Assembly: GCF_015694345.1 (NCBI RefSeq)
Contig: NZ_JADQDC010000009.1
Span: 1 to 64,000, forward strand
DNA from: Novosphingobium jiangmenense
Lineage (GTDB): Bacteria > Pseudomonadota > Alphaproteobacteria > Sphingomonadales > Sphingomonadaceae
Length of the DNA stretch: 64,000 bases
Direction: 5' to 3'
The notes beneath the pieces were generated by a model. That model was not told the DNA's origin, did no database searches, and saw nothing but the letters and a program-made list of their open reading frames with translations. The stretch's first letter is position 1. Each line of letters starts with the position of its first letter. Made by a program: the position numbers and the translations under genes. Positions 51,232 to 59,601 of the stretch are shown here, piece after piece.

Positions 51232-52482
51232 ATGATCGACCTTGCCGCCCTTTCCCTGCCCACTGCCGCCCCAGGCCTGATGGCTGCACCGCTGCAGAAT
51301 GGCGGAAATGCGGCGGAAGCGGCGGAAAGTGCTGCTGTCTCCCCCGGCATAGCCTTCGATGCCCTCCTCGCCCTGCAGATCGCACCGGCAGAACCGGCAG
51401 ACGCGCCTTTGCCGGAATGCGGCAAGATCTTGCCGGATCCGGCAAAGCTGCTTGCCGCCTTGCCGCCAGTGCGCGTGGCAGATGTGCAGGCACGGCCGCA
51501 GCCGGCCAAGGCAGCTGCCAAGTCGGAGGCCCCCGACGAAGAGTTCGAGAACGCCCCGGAACTGCGCGATGCAGCCCTTCCTGACCCTGCCCTGATCGCA
51601 GCACTGTTCGCCGCTCCGGATCGCCCGGTTCCGACCGATACTGCGGATGCCGGGACTTCCCCCGAAGCACCCCGCGCCACCCATGCGCCCGCGGCATCGG
51701 CACCAGCTGCACCGCAATCGCCCGCTCACGCCGCCATCGCGCTGGCCCGCACCGCCCAGATCGAGCTTGCGCCCGCCAGCGAAGGCGCAGCCGTAGCCTC
51801 GCAGCCCGAAGCGGCCGCCGCCGTGCCGACCGCGCAGATCATGGCCGCACGGCAGGTTCGCCAGAGCAAGCAGACGGGCGCGGCCAATGCCGAGTTGCCC
51901 GAACCGGCAGCCCGGCCCGCGCCAGCCGGCGATCCAAAGCAACTGGCCGACCGTGAAATTGCCGAAATGCCGCGCGTCGAAGCGCCGAGCACCACGACCA
52001 TGCTGGCGGATCGCTCGATTGCGACCCCCGACACTTCAGCGCCAGCACCGCTCCGCCACGAGGCCCGCTCCGAACGCATCGATTTTGCAACGTTGGTCGA
52101 TACGCTTGCCCGCGCCCGCGAAGAGGCTTCGCCACGCGCGATCACCGCCTCGGTCAACCACGCCGAGTTTGGCCGCGTCTCACTCCGCTTCGATCACGAC
52201 GAGGATCGCGGCATGTCGGTGGCGATGAGCAGCGCCGATCCCGGTTTTGCCCGCGCCGTCAGCGCCACGACTGAAGCAGCGCGTACCCCGACCGAAAGCA
52301 CCGGCCAGAACCCGCAAGGCCAGCCACAGGCTCAGGCTCAGGCCGGACAGGGCGAAAGCCAACGCCAGCAGCCTCGCCAGGCGGAGCACACTCCTACCCG
52401 TCCCTTCGCAAACAGCGGCTCGCCCTTGCGCGATGACGAAGCCCCCCGTCCCCGCACCGACGATCGCGGCATCTACGCCTGA
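51232..52482 (+). CDS. fliK: Hook-length control protein FliK
   Basis: A 416-residue Pro/Ala-rich secreted ruler protein. The N-terminal ~270 residues are low-complexity with few aromatic residues, as expected of an extended ruler. Residues ~285-350 hold the FliK C-terminal core (TASVNHAEFGRVSLRFDHDEDRGMSVAMSS), which signals to FlhB. The end is Gln-rich. Start: ATG at 51232 after a 33-base gap with ACGGAGCCTGACTG. The codons near 51408-51447 encode LPECGKILPDPAKL and form a DNA repeat of TGCCGG. Confidence 0.85.
   Translation: MIDLAALSLPTAAPGLMAAPLQNGGNAAEAAESAAVSPGIAFDALLALQIAPAEPADAPLPECGKILPDPAKLLAALPPVRVADVQARPQPAKAAAKSEAPDEEFENAPELRDAALPDPALIAALFAAPDRPVPTDTADAGTSPEAPRATHAPAASAPAAPQSPAHAAIALARTAQIELAPASEGAAVASQPEAAAAVPTAQIMAARQVRQSKQTGAANAELPEPAARPAPAGDPKQLADREIAEMPRVEAPSTTTMLADRSIATPDTSAPAPLRHEARSERIDFATLVDTLARAREEASPRAITASVNHAEFGRVSLRFDHDEDRGMSVAMSSADPGFARAVSATTEAARTPTESTGQNPQGQPQAQAQAGQGESQRQQPRQAEHTPTRPFANSGSPLRDDEAPRPRTDDRGIYA
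51408..51447. promoter_or_regulatory. TGCCGG inverted-repeat cluster inside fliK
   Basis: TTTGCCGGAATGCGGCAAG (51408-51426), then TTGCCGGATCCGGCAAAG (51430-51447), the latter a 14-base perfect palindrome core TTGCCGGATCCGGCAA. The first part is nearly identical to the cluster upstream of flgB. It lies about 215 bases downstream of the sigma-54-like element, comparable to downstream activator sites known for some Caulobacter flagellar promoters. It is within coding DNA, so codon bias could contribute. Confidence 0.45.
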
Positions 52483-52512
52483 TCCTGACCCCCAATCCCT
52501 GAGAGACCCACG

Positions 52513-53115
52513 ATGAGCGACAAGAGCGACAAGGAAGACAAGCCCAAGAAGAAAAAGGGCGGCGGCATGATGGTGAAGGTCATCGGCGCCATTGCCCTGC
52601 TCGGCGTCGGCGGCGGCGGCGTATTCGGCCTCGTGGCGGCCGGGATCATCGGCGGTGGCCATGCCGAGGAAGAGAAGAAGGACAACAATCCCAAGCTGAT
52701 CCGCAAGGGCGAGGAGGACCCCTACGCGCCCAAGGCCAAGGAAGGCGAAGGCGGCGAAGGCGAGATGGCCGATGTCGAAGGAGAAGGCGGCAGCGAGTTC
52801 CGCACCGTCTATTACAATTTCGCCGACGACTTTACCTCGAACCTCAAGAACACCGACGCGCTGCTGCAGGTGAACATCTCGGCCTCCACCCGGCGTGATT
52901 ACCGGGTGGTGCTGTGGATGAAGAAGCATGAACTGGCGATCCGTTCGGCCCTGCTCATCGCCATCGCCGATACGCCCGAGGAAGACGTGATCAGCCCCGA
53001 AGGCAAGGGCCGTCTGCAGAAACGCCTGACCGCCGCGATCAACAAGGTCCTTGCCGAGACCGAAGGCTTTGGCGGCGTCGACAACGTCTACTTCAAGACC
53101 TTCATCGTTCAGTAA
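52513..53115 (+). CDS. fliL: Flagellar basal-body-associated protein FliL
   Basis: A 200-residue single-pass membrane protein. A Lys-rich cytoplasmic start (KSDKEDKPKKKKGGG) precedes a transmembrane helix (VIGAIALLGVGGGGVFGLVAAGII), then an acidic Gly/Glu linker and the periplasmic FliL domain (TVYYNFADDFTSNLKNTDALLQVNI, RLQKRLTAAINKVLAE). FliL rings surround and stabilise stators. The acidic linker is longer than usual. It is followed 22 bases later by fliM. Confidence 0.92.
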   Translation: MSDKSDKEDKPKKKKGGGMMVKVIGAIALLGVGGGGVFGLVAAGIIGGGHAEEEKKDNNPKLIRKGEEDPYAPKAKEGEGGEGEMADVEGEGGSEFRTVYYNFADDFTSNLKNTDALLQVNISASTRRDYRVVLWMKKHELAIRSALLIAIADTPEEDVISPEGKGRLQKRLTAAINKVLAETEGFGGVDNVYFKTFIVQ

Positions 53116-53137
53116 CCCGGAAAGACCCTCGGTCCCC

Positions 53138-54025
53138 ATGAAACCCGAACGCGCCTTCATCGCCGAACGTGCCATTGCCCGGCACGATCCGGCCCTGCTG
53201 CGCCCCGGCCCCAGTGCTGCGGAACTGATCCCGGCGCTCACCCGCATGAGCGAGCGTCTGGCCAAGGCGGTGCGAGGCGCGCTGTCGCCGCTGCTCGGCG
53301 GGGCGGAACCGCAGATCAATCCGATGAAGCCGATGGACACCGACTTTGCCGACTTCTGCTCGGAAATCCCGCGGCTTGCTGCCAACAGCCTGATGCAGAT
53401 CGGCAGTGCGCCGTTCATGGTGACGATCGAGGGCGAGAACGTGCTGCGTCTGGTCGACCGCGCCTTTGGCGGCCCCGGTGACACGCCCTCCTCACTGCCC
53501 AAGGAATTTCCGCTCTCGGCCGATCTCATGATCGGCCGGATCGAGCAGCTTGTCGCCACTGCGCTGACCGTGGCGCTTGGCGGCAGCGGCGGGCAGATCC
53601 GCGCTGTACGCCGCGATGCCAGCCTCGCCCAGCTGCAGGCGATGCCCGATGCGACCAAGGTTGCCGGGCTGACGCTCAACGTCGTCGAGCAGGGCCGGAT
53701 GCCCTGGGCAATCTCGATCGCTTTCCCGCACGATACGCTCGCCCTGATGTTCGCACACGGCGATGCCAAGCGCCCCGCCAAGCCCCGGCGCGGCCCGGCC
53801 GAGCCGACCGATGCGCCGTTTGCCGACCTGCCGGTCGAACTCGCGGCCGTGCTGGTCGACATGCGCCTGCCGCTCGCGGTCGTCTCGGGATTGCGCATCG
53901 GACAGGTCCTGCCCGTGCCGATCGCGCGCAACGTGCCGGTCAAGGTCGGCGACAAGACTTACGCCACCGGCACCATCGGCGCGCTCGAAGACCGCGTCGC
54001 CATCCAACTCAACCAGCTTTCCTGA
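53138..54025 (+). CDS. fliM: Divergent flagellar switch protein FliM
   Basis: A 295-residue FliM, shorter than the usual ~330. The canonical CheY-P-binding N-terminal motif (LSQxEIDALL) is absent; the protein starts MKPERAFIAERAIARHDPALL. A weakly conserved middle domain follows (RMSERLAKAVRGALSPLLGG, VLRLVDRAFGGPGD), and the C-terminal SpoA domain is clear (DLPVELAAVLVDMRLPLAVVSGLRIGQVLPVPIARNVPVKVGDKTYATGTIGALEDRVAIQL). Order between fliL and fliN fixes the identity. Start: ATG at 53138; the frame upstream overlaps fliL. Confidence 0.85.
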   Translation: MKPERAFIAERAIARHDPALLRPGPSAAELIPALTRMSERLAKAVRGALSPLLGGAEPQINPMKPMDTDFADFCSEIPRLAANSLMQIGSAPFMVTIEGENVLRLVDRAFGGPGDTPSSLPKEFPLSADLMIGRIEQLVATALTVALGGSGGQIRAVRRDASLAQLQAMPDATKVAGLTLNVVEQGRMPWAISIAFPHDTLALMFAHGDAKRPAKPRRGPAEPTDAPFADLPVELAAVLVDMRLPLAVVSGLRIGQVLPVPIARNVPVKVGDKTYATGTIGALEDRVAIQLNQLS

Positions 54026-54048
54026 TTTTCCGAAGAGGCCCTGACCCC

Positions 54049-54357
54049 ATGACCTTCCAGCCCCGCGGTTTCGATTTCCTCAAGGACGTGGACGTCCGCC
54101 TGACCGTCGAACTCGGCCGCACTTCGATGAAGCTCAAGGACGTGCTCAGCCTGACGGAAGAGTCCGTCGTCATGCTCGACCGGCTGACCGACGAACTCCT
54201 CGACGTCATGGTCAACGGCAAGCTGATCGCGCGCGGCGAAGTGGTCGCTCAAGGCGACCGCTTCGGCCTCAGGATCGTCGAGCTTGCCGGGAGCGAACCT
54301 GAAGAAGCGCCCGCGTCCACTCCGGCGAAGAAGCCCGCCAAGGGGGACGCCGCCTGA
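54049..54357 (+). CDS. fliN: Flagellar switch protein FliN
   Basis: A 102-residue protein that is essentially a SpoA domain: FDFLKDVDVRLTVELGRTSMKLKDVLSLTEESVVMLDRLTDELLDVMVNGKLIARGEVV. FliN forms the bottom of the C-ring with FliM and receives FliH. The C-terminal tail is Ala/Lys/Pro-rich. It overlaps fliO by one base. Confidence 0.95.
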   Translation: MTFQPRGFDFLKDVDVRLTVELGRTSMKLKDVLSLTEESVVMLDRLTDELLDVMVNGKLIARGEVVAQGDRFGLRIVELAGSEPEEAPASTPAKKPAKGDAA

Positions 54358-54638
54358 TGTTCTGGTACATCCTCAAGCTGCTCGTTCTGCTGCCGCTGAT
54401 TGGCGGCCTCGCCTGGGCCAGCCTCAAGTTTGCCAAGCGCATGGAAGGCCGCTTCATGGCCGGGTCGGCGCCCAAATCTGTGCGCATCGTCGAAACGCAG
54501 ATGCTGTCCCCCACGCTGCGCCTTGCCGTGCTCGAATTCCACGGTCGCGAGATCCTCGTTTCGGCAGGCAAGAACGGACTCGTCCGCCTTGCCGAAGCTC
54601 CGGCACGGCCCAGAGCCGAAGCGGAGGACGTGCAGTGA
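54357..54638 (+). CDS. fliO: Flagellar export assembly protein FliO
   Basis: A 93-residue membrane protein with an N-terminal transmembrane helix (YILKLLVLLPLIGGLAWASL) and a cytoplasmic FliO domain (VRIVETQMLSPTLRLAVLEFHGREILVSAGKNGLVRLAE). FliO assists assembly of the FliP ring. It overlaps fliP by four bases (GTGA). Confidence 0.9.
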   Translation: MFWYILKLLVLLPLIGGLAWASLKFAKRMEGRFMAGSAPKSVRIVETQMLSPTLRLAVLEFHGREILVSAGKNGLVRLAEAPARPRAEAEDVQ

Positions 54639-55420
54639 AGCGCCTCTTCGCCACCCTTGCCACGACGTTGACCCTGCTGCCGCACTACGCGATGGCGCAG
54701 GCCACTGGCCCCGCCCCGGCGCAGCAACCCGCCGCGATCTCGGGCGCGCTCGATCGCGCCTTCGGCCAGATGGCCGGGGCGCAAAGCGGCGGCTCGCTGT
54801 CGCTGTCGTTGCAGCTCCTGCTCATCATGGGGCTGCTGACGATCCTGCCGTCGCTGATCCTGATGATGACCAGCTTCACCCGCGTGCTGGTGGTTCTGTC
54901 GATCCTGCGTCAGGCGATGGGGCTGCAGCAATCGCCGCCCAACCAGGTACTGATCGGCCTGTCGCTGTTCCTGTCGCTGTTCATCATGGGACCGACGCTC
55001 GACAAGGTGAACGCGAACGCGATCCAGCCCTACGCCAATGACCAGATCGGCGCGGAGCAGGCCTTCGTTGCGGGCGGACGCGAATTTCACGCCTTCATGA
55101 TCCGCCAGACGCGCGAAACCGACCTCAGGATGTTTGCCGAGATGGCCAAGGCTCCCAAGTTCGCCACGCCTGCCGACGTTCCCTATTCGATCTTGCTGCC
55201 CGCCTATGTGACCAGCGAACTCAAGACCGCCTTCCAGATCGGCTTCATGCTGTTCCTGCCGTTCCTGGTGATCGACCTTGTGGTGTCATCGGTGCTGATG
55301 AGCCTTGGCATGATGATGATGAGCCCCACGATCGTCTCGTTGCCGTTCAAGCTACTGCTGTTCGTCCTCGTCGATGGCTGGGCGCTGCTGATGGGCAGCC
55401 TTGCGGCAAGCTTCGGGTAA
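54635..55420 (+). CDS. fliP: Flagellar export gate protein FliP
   Basis: A 261-residue export-gate protein. A cleavable signal peptide (KRLFATLATTLTLLPHYAMAQA) is visible, as in enteric FliP. Core motifs: LLIMGLLTILPSLILMMTSFTRVLVVLSILRQAMGLQQSPPNQVLIGLSLFLSLFIM, and the C-terminal DLVVSSVLMSLGMMMMSPTIVSLPFKLLLFVLVDGW. The GTG at 54635 overlapping the fliO stop is the best start; the longer frame upstream runs through fliO. It forms the pentameric gate with FliQ and FliR. Confidence 0.96.
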   Translation: MKRLFATLATTLTLLPHYAMAQATGPAPAQQPAAISGALDRAFGQMAGAQSGGSLSLSLQLLLIMGLLTILPSLILMMTSFTRVLVVLSILRQAMGLQQSPPNQVLIGLSLFLSLFIMGPTLDKVNANAIQPYANDQIGAEQAFVAGGREFHAFMIRQTRETDLRMFAEMAKAPKFATPADVPYSILLPAYVTSELKTAFQIGFMLFLPFLVIDLVVSSVLMSLGMMMMSPTIVSLPFKLLLFVLVDGWALLMGSLAASFG

Positions 55421-55426
55421 CCGGCG

Positions 55427-55702
55427 ATGGACGACACCGCCTCCCTCCTCGCTCTGGCTGACCGCATGCTGTGGATCACCGCGCTGGTCGCCGCGCCGAT
55501 CCTGATCGCCTCGCTTGCCGTCGGCCTTGTCGTCGGCGTGATCCAGGCAGCAACCTCGGTCAACGAACAGACGCTGACCTTCGTGCCAAAGCTGGCCGTT
55601 ACCGCGCTGGTACTGGTGCTGTTCGGCTCGGCAATGCTCGGCCTCGTCGGGGATTTCACCAAGGAAATCTTCGACCAGATCGCCATGACCGGAAAAGGCT
55701 GA
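55427..55702 (+). CDS. fliQ: Flagellar export gate protein FliQ
   Basis: A 91-residue protein with two transmembrane helices (MLWITALVAAPILIASLAVGLVVGVIQAATSV and LAVTALVLVLFGSAMLGLVGDF) separated by the conserved NEQTLTFVPK loop. Length and spacing are standard. It lies six bases after fliP and three before fliR. Confidence 0.96.
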   Translation: MDDTASLLALADRMLWITALVAAPILIASLAVGLVVGVIQAATSVNEQTLTFVPKLAVTALVLVLFGSAMLGLVGDFTKEIFDQIAMTGKG

Positions 55703-55705
55703 CCT

Positions 55706-56488
55706 GTGCTGCAGCTGAACTTCGGCTTTGGCGCGCTCGAGGCGGATTTCTGGCGCTGGATGTTCGTGATGACGCGCATCGCGGCGGCGATGTTCGCGGC
55801 GCCGCTTTTTGGCACCGGCACTGTCCCCTATCAGATCCGCATCGTCGCCTCGGGCGCGATCGCGCTGCTGGTGTGCGGATGGACACCGGTCCAGGCGCCG
55901 ACCGCGCTGCTTTCGATCAATGGCATTCTCTCGGCTGCCAACGAAGTCCTGATCGGCCTTGCCATGGGCTTTGCCCTGCAACTGTCCTTCGCCGCGCCGA
56001 CGCTTGCTGCCGAAGTGATCGGCGGCGGCATGGGCATGTCCATCGCCACCACGGCCGATCCGGTCAGTGGCGCGCACTCGCCTGCGATGGGGCAGTACTT
56101 TGCCGTCGTGCTGACGGTCATCTTCCTCGGCACCGGCGCGCACCTCAACTGGATCGCGCTGCTGGTGGACAGCTACCGAACCTTCCCGCCCGGCACGTCG
56201 TGGCTGGCGGCAAACCGCATCGATCTGATCGGCCAGTTCGCCACGCAGATGTTCGTGACTGCGATCCTCATTGCCCTGCCCGTCACCCTGATCCTGCTGC
56301 TGGTGCAGGTGACCACCGGCATCATCAGCCGTTCGGCCCCCAGCCTGAACCTGTTCTCGCTGGGCCTTCCCGCAGGCGTGCTCGCCGGCCTTGCCGCCAT
56401 GATCGCCGCCGCCCCGATGCTGACCGACGTGATGGTCGACATCTCCGCCACCGCCGTCGCCAATGCCGGCGCGCTGGTCCTGAAGTAG
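55706..56488 (+). CDS. fliR: Flagellar export gate protein FliR
   Basis: A 260-residue multi-spanning gate protein. RWMFVMTRIAAAMFAAPLFGTGTVPYQIRI and NEVLIGLAMGFALQLSFAAPTLAAEVIGGGMGMSIATTADP are FliR signatures; ITTGIISRSAPSLNLFSLGLP is the conserved C-terminal portion (in VTTGIISRSAPSLNLFS). The first codon shown is GTG-like in context (CTGTGCTGCAG), and the called start at 55706 follows fliQ by three bases. It precedes flhB by nine bases. Confidence 0.95.
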   Translation: MLQLNFGFGALEADFWRWMFVMTRIAAAMFAAPLFGTGTVPYQIRIVASGAIALLVCGWTPVQAPTALLSINGILSAANEVLIGLAMGFALQLSFAAPTLAAEVIGGGMGMSIATTADPVSGAHSPAMGQYFAVVLTVIFLGTGAHLNWIALLVDSYRTFPPGTSWLAANRIDLIGQFATQMFVTAILIALPVTLILLLVQVTTGIISRSAPSLNLFSLGLPAGVLAGLAAMIAAAPMLTDVMVDISATAVANAGALVLK

Positions 56489-56497
56489 GAGGCAGGC

Positions 56498-57661
56498 GTG
56501 GCCGAGCAGGAGGGCGAAAAGACATTTGCCCCGACAGAGAAGCGCAAGAAGGACGCTGCGAAAAACGGCGACGTCTTGCGCTCCAAGGACCTAGCCACCG
56601 CCATCGGCGTGCTGGTCGGCGCCATCTGGCTGAAGCTTGCTGGCCCGTGGATGATGGACGCCCTGCAGGACACACTGCGCGCCTCGTTCACGCTCGACCG
56701 CGCCGCGATCGAGGATTTCGCCCCGGCCAAGCTGCTGACCGGCGCGCTGATCGCGGTCCTGCCGCCAGTCATGTTGCTTGGATTGACGGTGCTGGCCTCA
56801 TCGGTCTTCTCGCAGGTCGGCCTGTCTGACGGGCGCTGGATCCCTTCGAACCTCGCGCCCAAGGCCTCGCGCATCAATCCGCTCTCGGGCCTAAAGCGCA
56901 TGTTCGGGCCGCAGGGCTGGATCGAACTTGCCAAGGGGCTCGCCAAGCTGATCCTGCTCGGCGCGATTGCCTGGGTCTGGGCATCTGGCCGCATCGCCGG
57001 AATGGTCGGACTCGGGCAAGGAGACATTCACGGCCAGCTCGTCACCGCGTGGGACACGATCACCTCGCTCGCCTTTGCGCTGGCCGCTGGCCTCATCGTG
57101 ATCGCGCTGGTCGATTTCCCGATCCAGTGGGTCCGCCGCTTCCTGCGCCTGCGCATGACGCTGCAGGAGGTCAAGGACGAGCACAAGGACGCCGAAGGTT
57201 CGCCCGAGAAGAAGGCGGCGATCCGCGGGCGTCAGCGCCAGCTGGCGATGGGCGCGATGCAGCAGGCGATGCAGAAGGCGCAGTTCGTCATCACCAACCC
57301 GACGCACTTCTCGGTCGCAATGGTCTACGATCCCGAACTCGCTCCTGCCCCGGTGGTTCTGGCCAAGGGGCGCGGCGAAAAGGCGCTGGCGATGCGCGAA
57401 CTGGCAGCGGAGCTGGGCGTGCCGACGCTGGAAATCCCGCCACTCGCCCGCTCGGTCTACTTCACCACGCGTGAAAACCAGATGATCCGCGAAGACCTCT
57501 ACGCCGCCGTCGCCTCGGCCCTCGCCTTCGTCCTTTCCCTCAAACGCGGCGACAATCCGCAGCTTCCGCCGATCGACCTGCCCATCCACATGCGGTTCGA
57601 CGCCGAAGGGCGTCCCGAAGCGGTTATCGACCTTAAGACCGCCTCGGCGCAGCCGTCCTAA
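56498..57661 (+). CDS. flhB: Flagellar export switch protein FlhB
   Basis: A 387-residue membrane protein. The N-terminal KTFAPTEKRKKDAAKNGDVLRSKDL is the FlhB signature, with four transmembrane helices to ~210. The autocleavage motif NPTH is at 267-270, followed by the FlhB-C domain (PAPVVLAKGRGEKALAMRELA). FlhB switches export from rod/hook to filament substrates after a signal from FliK. Start is GTG at 56498. It lies five bases before fliD. Confidence 0.96.
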   Translation: MAEQEGEKTFAPTEKRKKDAAKNGDVLRSKDLATAIGVLVGAIWLKLAGPWMMDALQDTLRASFTLDRAAIEDFAPAKLLTGALIAVLPPVMLLGLTVLASSVFSQVGLSDGRWIPSNLAPKASRINPLSGLKRMFGPQGWIELAKGLAKLILLGAIAWVWASGRIAGMVGLGQGDIHGQLVTAWDTITSLAFALAAGLIVIALVDFPIQWVRRFLRLRMTLQEVKDEHKDAEGSPEKKAAIRGRQRQLAMGAMQQAMQKAQFVITNPTHFSVAMVYDPELAPAPVVLAKGRGEKALAMRELAAELGVPTLEIPPLARSVYFTTRENQMIREDLYAAVASALAFVLSLKRGDNPQLPPIDLPIHMRFDAEGRPEAVIDLKTASAQPS

Positions 57662-57666
57662 CAACC

Positions 57667-59109
57667 ATGGCAACGACCACTTCCTCGACGTCTTCGACCT
57701 CAGCCACCGCGCAGATCGTCTCGGCGCTGGGGGGCGGCAGCGGCATCAACACCGCGCAGCTTGCCGAACAACTCGCCGCCGCGCAGTTCGCGCCCCGGCT
57801 TGACCAGCTCACGGCCCGAAACGACAAGCTCACCGCGCAAATCTCCAGCGCCTCGAACCTGCGGTCGCTGATGACCACGCTGGCGTCCTCGATCGGCACG
57901 CTGATCCGCACCGGCGATCTCGCGGTGACCCCGTCGATCTCGAACAGCAGCGTGGCCACGGTCAGCAAGGGCACCGCCACCGGCAGCGGCACCTACAGCC
58001 TCGAGGTCACCAGCCTCGCCAATGCGCAGAAGCTGGTCACACCGGCCTACGCCTCCTCAACCTCGACGGTCGGTTCAGGCACGCTCACCTTGCGCTTCGG
58101 CACGGTATCGGGTGGCAGTTTCACCGCCGACGCCAGCCGCGCGCAAGTCGACATCGCCATCCCGACCGGCGCCACGCTGGCCGCCGTCGCCGCTGCGATC
58201 AACAACGCCAACACCGGCGTCTCGGCCTATGTCGCCAATGGATCGGCGGGTGCGCAGATCGTGCTCAAGGGGCAGGAGGGCGCGGCCAACGGGTTCCAGA
58301 TCGAAACCACGCCCGATATCGGCGGGGAAGCGCTCGTCGATCTCGCCTGGACACCCGCCAGCGCGGGCACGCGCCTCAAGGCCACCGCCTCGGACGCATC
58401 CTACAGCATCGACGGCATCGACTACACCGCCAAGAGCAACACCGTGAACGACATCGTTCCAGGGCTCAACATGAAGCTGACGGCCACAAACGTCGGCAAT
58501 CCCGCAACGATCAGCTTCAGCGATCCGTCGAGCGGCATCAGCACCGCGATGTCGGACCTCGTCGGCGCGCTCAACGAGGTCGTCTCGCAGCTCAACACCG
58601 CGATGGACAAGACCAGCGGCGAGCTGAACAACGATCCCGGCGCCCGCGCGCTGCGCACCGCGCTGACCGGGCTTGCGGGTGCGAAGGTCATGCCCAACGC
58701 AGCCGAGGGCAAACCTTCGACGCTGGCAGACCTCGGCCTCAAGATCGAACGCGACGGCAGCTTCACCCTCGACAGCACGCGCCTGTCGAACACGCTCAAG
58801 GCCAGCCCGCAGGAAGCCGGCGCGATGTGGACCACCGGCATCTTCGGCGTCTTCGCCACGGTCGACAGGATCGCCCGCGCCGCCTCGTCGACGACCGGCA
58901 TCTCGCTCGGCAGCTCGATCACGCGTTACACCGCGCTGCAGAAGAGCACGACAGAGCGCCGGGCGCAGCTGACCGACAAGCAGGAGGCTCTGCGCCAGCA
59001 GATGGTCTCCCGCTTCGCGTCGATGGACACCCGCGTCAGCGGTTCGCAATCCACTCTCACCTTCCTGAAGGCGCAGATCGACGCCTGGAACGCATCGGGC
59101 AGGAACTGA
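57667..59109 (+). CDS. fliD: Flagellar filament cap FliD (HAP2)
   Basis: A 480-residue capping protein. GGGSGINTAQLAEQLAAAQFAPRLDQLTARNDKLTAQISSASNLRSLM is the FliD N-terminal coiled-coil region, and the C-terminus (TTERRAQLTDKQEALRQQMVSRFASMDTRVSGSQSTLTFLKAQIDAW) is diagnostic. It caps the growing filament for flagellin folding. It follows flhB by five bases and precedes fliS by one. Confidence 0.94.
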   Translation: MATTTSSTSSTSATAQIVSALGGGSGINTAQLAEQLAAAQFAPRLDQLTARNDKLTAQISSASNLRSLMTTLASSIGTLIRTGDLAVTPSISNSSVATVSKGTATGSGTYSLEVTSLANAQKLVTPAYASSTSTVGSGTLTLRFGTVSGGSFTADASRAQVDIAIPTGATLAAVAAAINNANTGVSAYVANGSAGAQIVLKGQEGAANGFQIETTPDIGGEALVDLAWTPASAGTRLKATASDASYSIDGIDYTAKSNTVNDIVPGLNMKLTATNVGNPATISFSDPSSGISTAMSDLVGALNEVVSQLNTAMDKTSGELNNDPGARALRTALTGLAGAKVMPNAAEGKPSTLADLGLKIERDGSFTLDSTRLSNTLKASPQEAGAMWTTGIFGVFATVDRIARAASSTTGISLGSSITRYTALQKSTTERRAQLTDKQEALRQQMVSRFASMDTRVSGSQSTLTFLKAQIDAWNASGRN

Positions 59110-59110
59110 C

Positions 59111-59494
59111 ATGCTGCATCGTCGCAACGACCCTTCCGAAGCCTATCGCCGCGTCGATTTCGATGCGCGCGTGCGGGGAGCCGATTCACGGCAGCTGGTC
59201 GACCTGTGCCTCGAACAGGTCATCGGCTCGGTCGGCCGCGCGATCCACGCGCACGAACGCAGCGACAATGCCGCAAAGAGCGCGGCGCTTACCCGTGCGG
59301 TTTCAGCACTCACCGCGCTGCAGATGGGCGTCGACGTCTCGAACCCGACCGCGGCCGCACTGGTCCAGCTCTATCAGTCGGCGCGCAACGCGATCCTCGA
59401 TTGCGTGACCCGCTTCGACGCCGCGACATTGCGCACGATCCGGCAGGACTTCACCGAGATCCGGGAAGCCATGCTGCGCAGCATCGCTGCCTGA
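59111..59494 (+). CDS. fliS: Flagellin export chaperone FliS
   Basis: A 127-residue helical protein. EAYRRVDFDARVRGADSRQLVDLCLEQVIGSVGRAIHAHE is the FliS start (normally AY..v..a.p..Li..Ly), and LVQLYQSARNAILDCVTRFDAATLRTI fits the C-terminal helices. FliS binds flagellin and keeps it unfolded for export. The match is moderate, and position after fliD supports it. A terminator follows 25 bases after the stop. Confidence 0.88.
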   Translation: MLHRRNDPSEAYRRVDFDARVRGADSRQLVDLCLEQVIGSVGRAIHAHERSDNAAKSAALTRAVSALTALQMGVDVSNPTAAALVQLYQSARNAILDCVTRFDAATLRTIRQDFTEIREAMLRSIAA

Positions 59495-59519
59495 TCCACT
59501 GACCGATCGGCAACTGGAA

Positions 59520-59555
59520 AAGCCCGGAGCCATCGCTGGCGCCGGGCTTCTTTCC
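59520..59555 (+). terminator. Terminator of the fli operon
   Basis: AAGCCCGG (59520-59527) pairs with CCGGGCTT (59542-59549), and GCCATCGCTGGC in the loop can extend the structure. TCTTTCCC follows. It is the end of the fliE-fliS transcript before the convergent cheB. Confidence 0.75.
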
Positions 59556-59601
59556 CTTGCGTGCAGGGGACTTGGACGCGAGGGAGCTCCAGGACTCGTC
59601 G

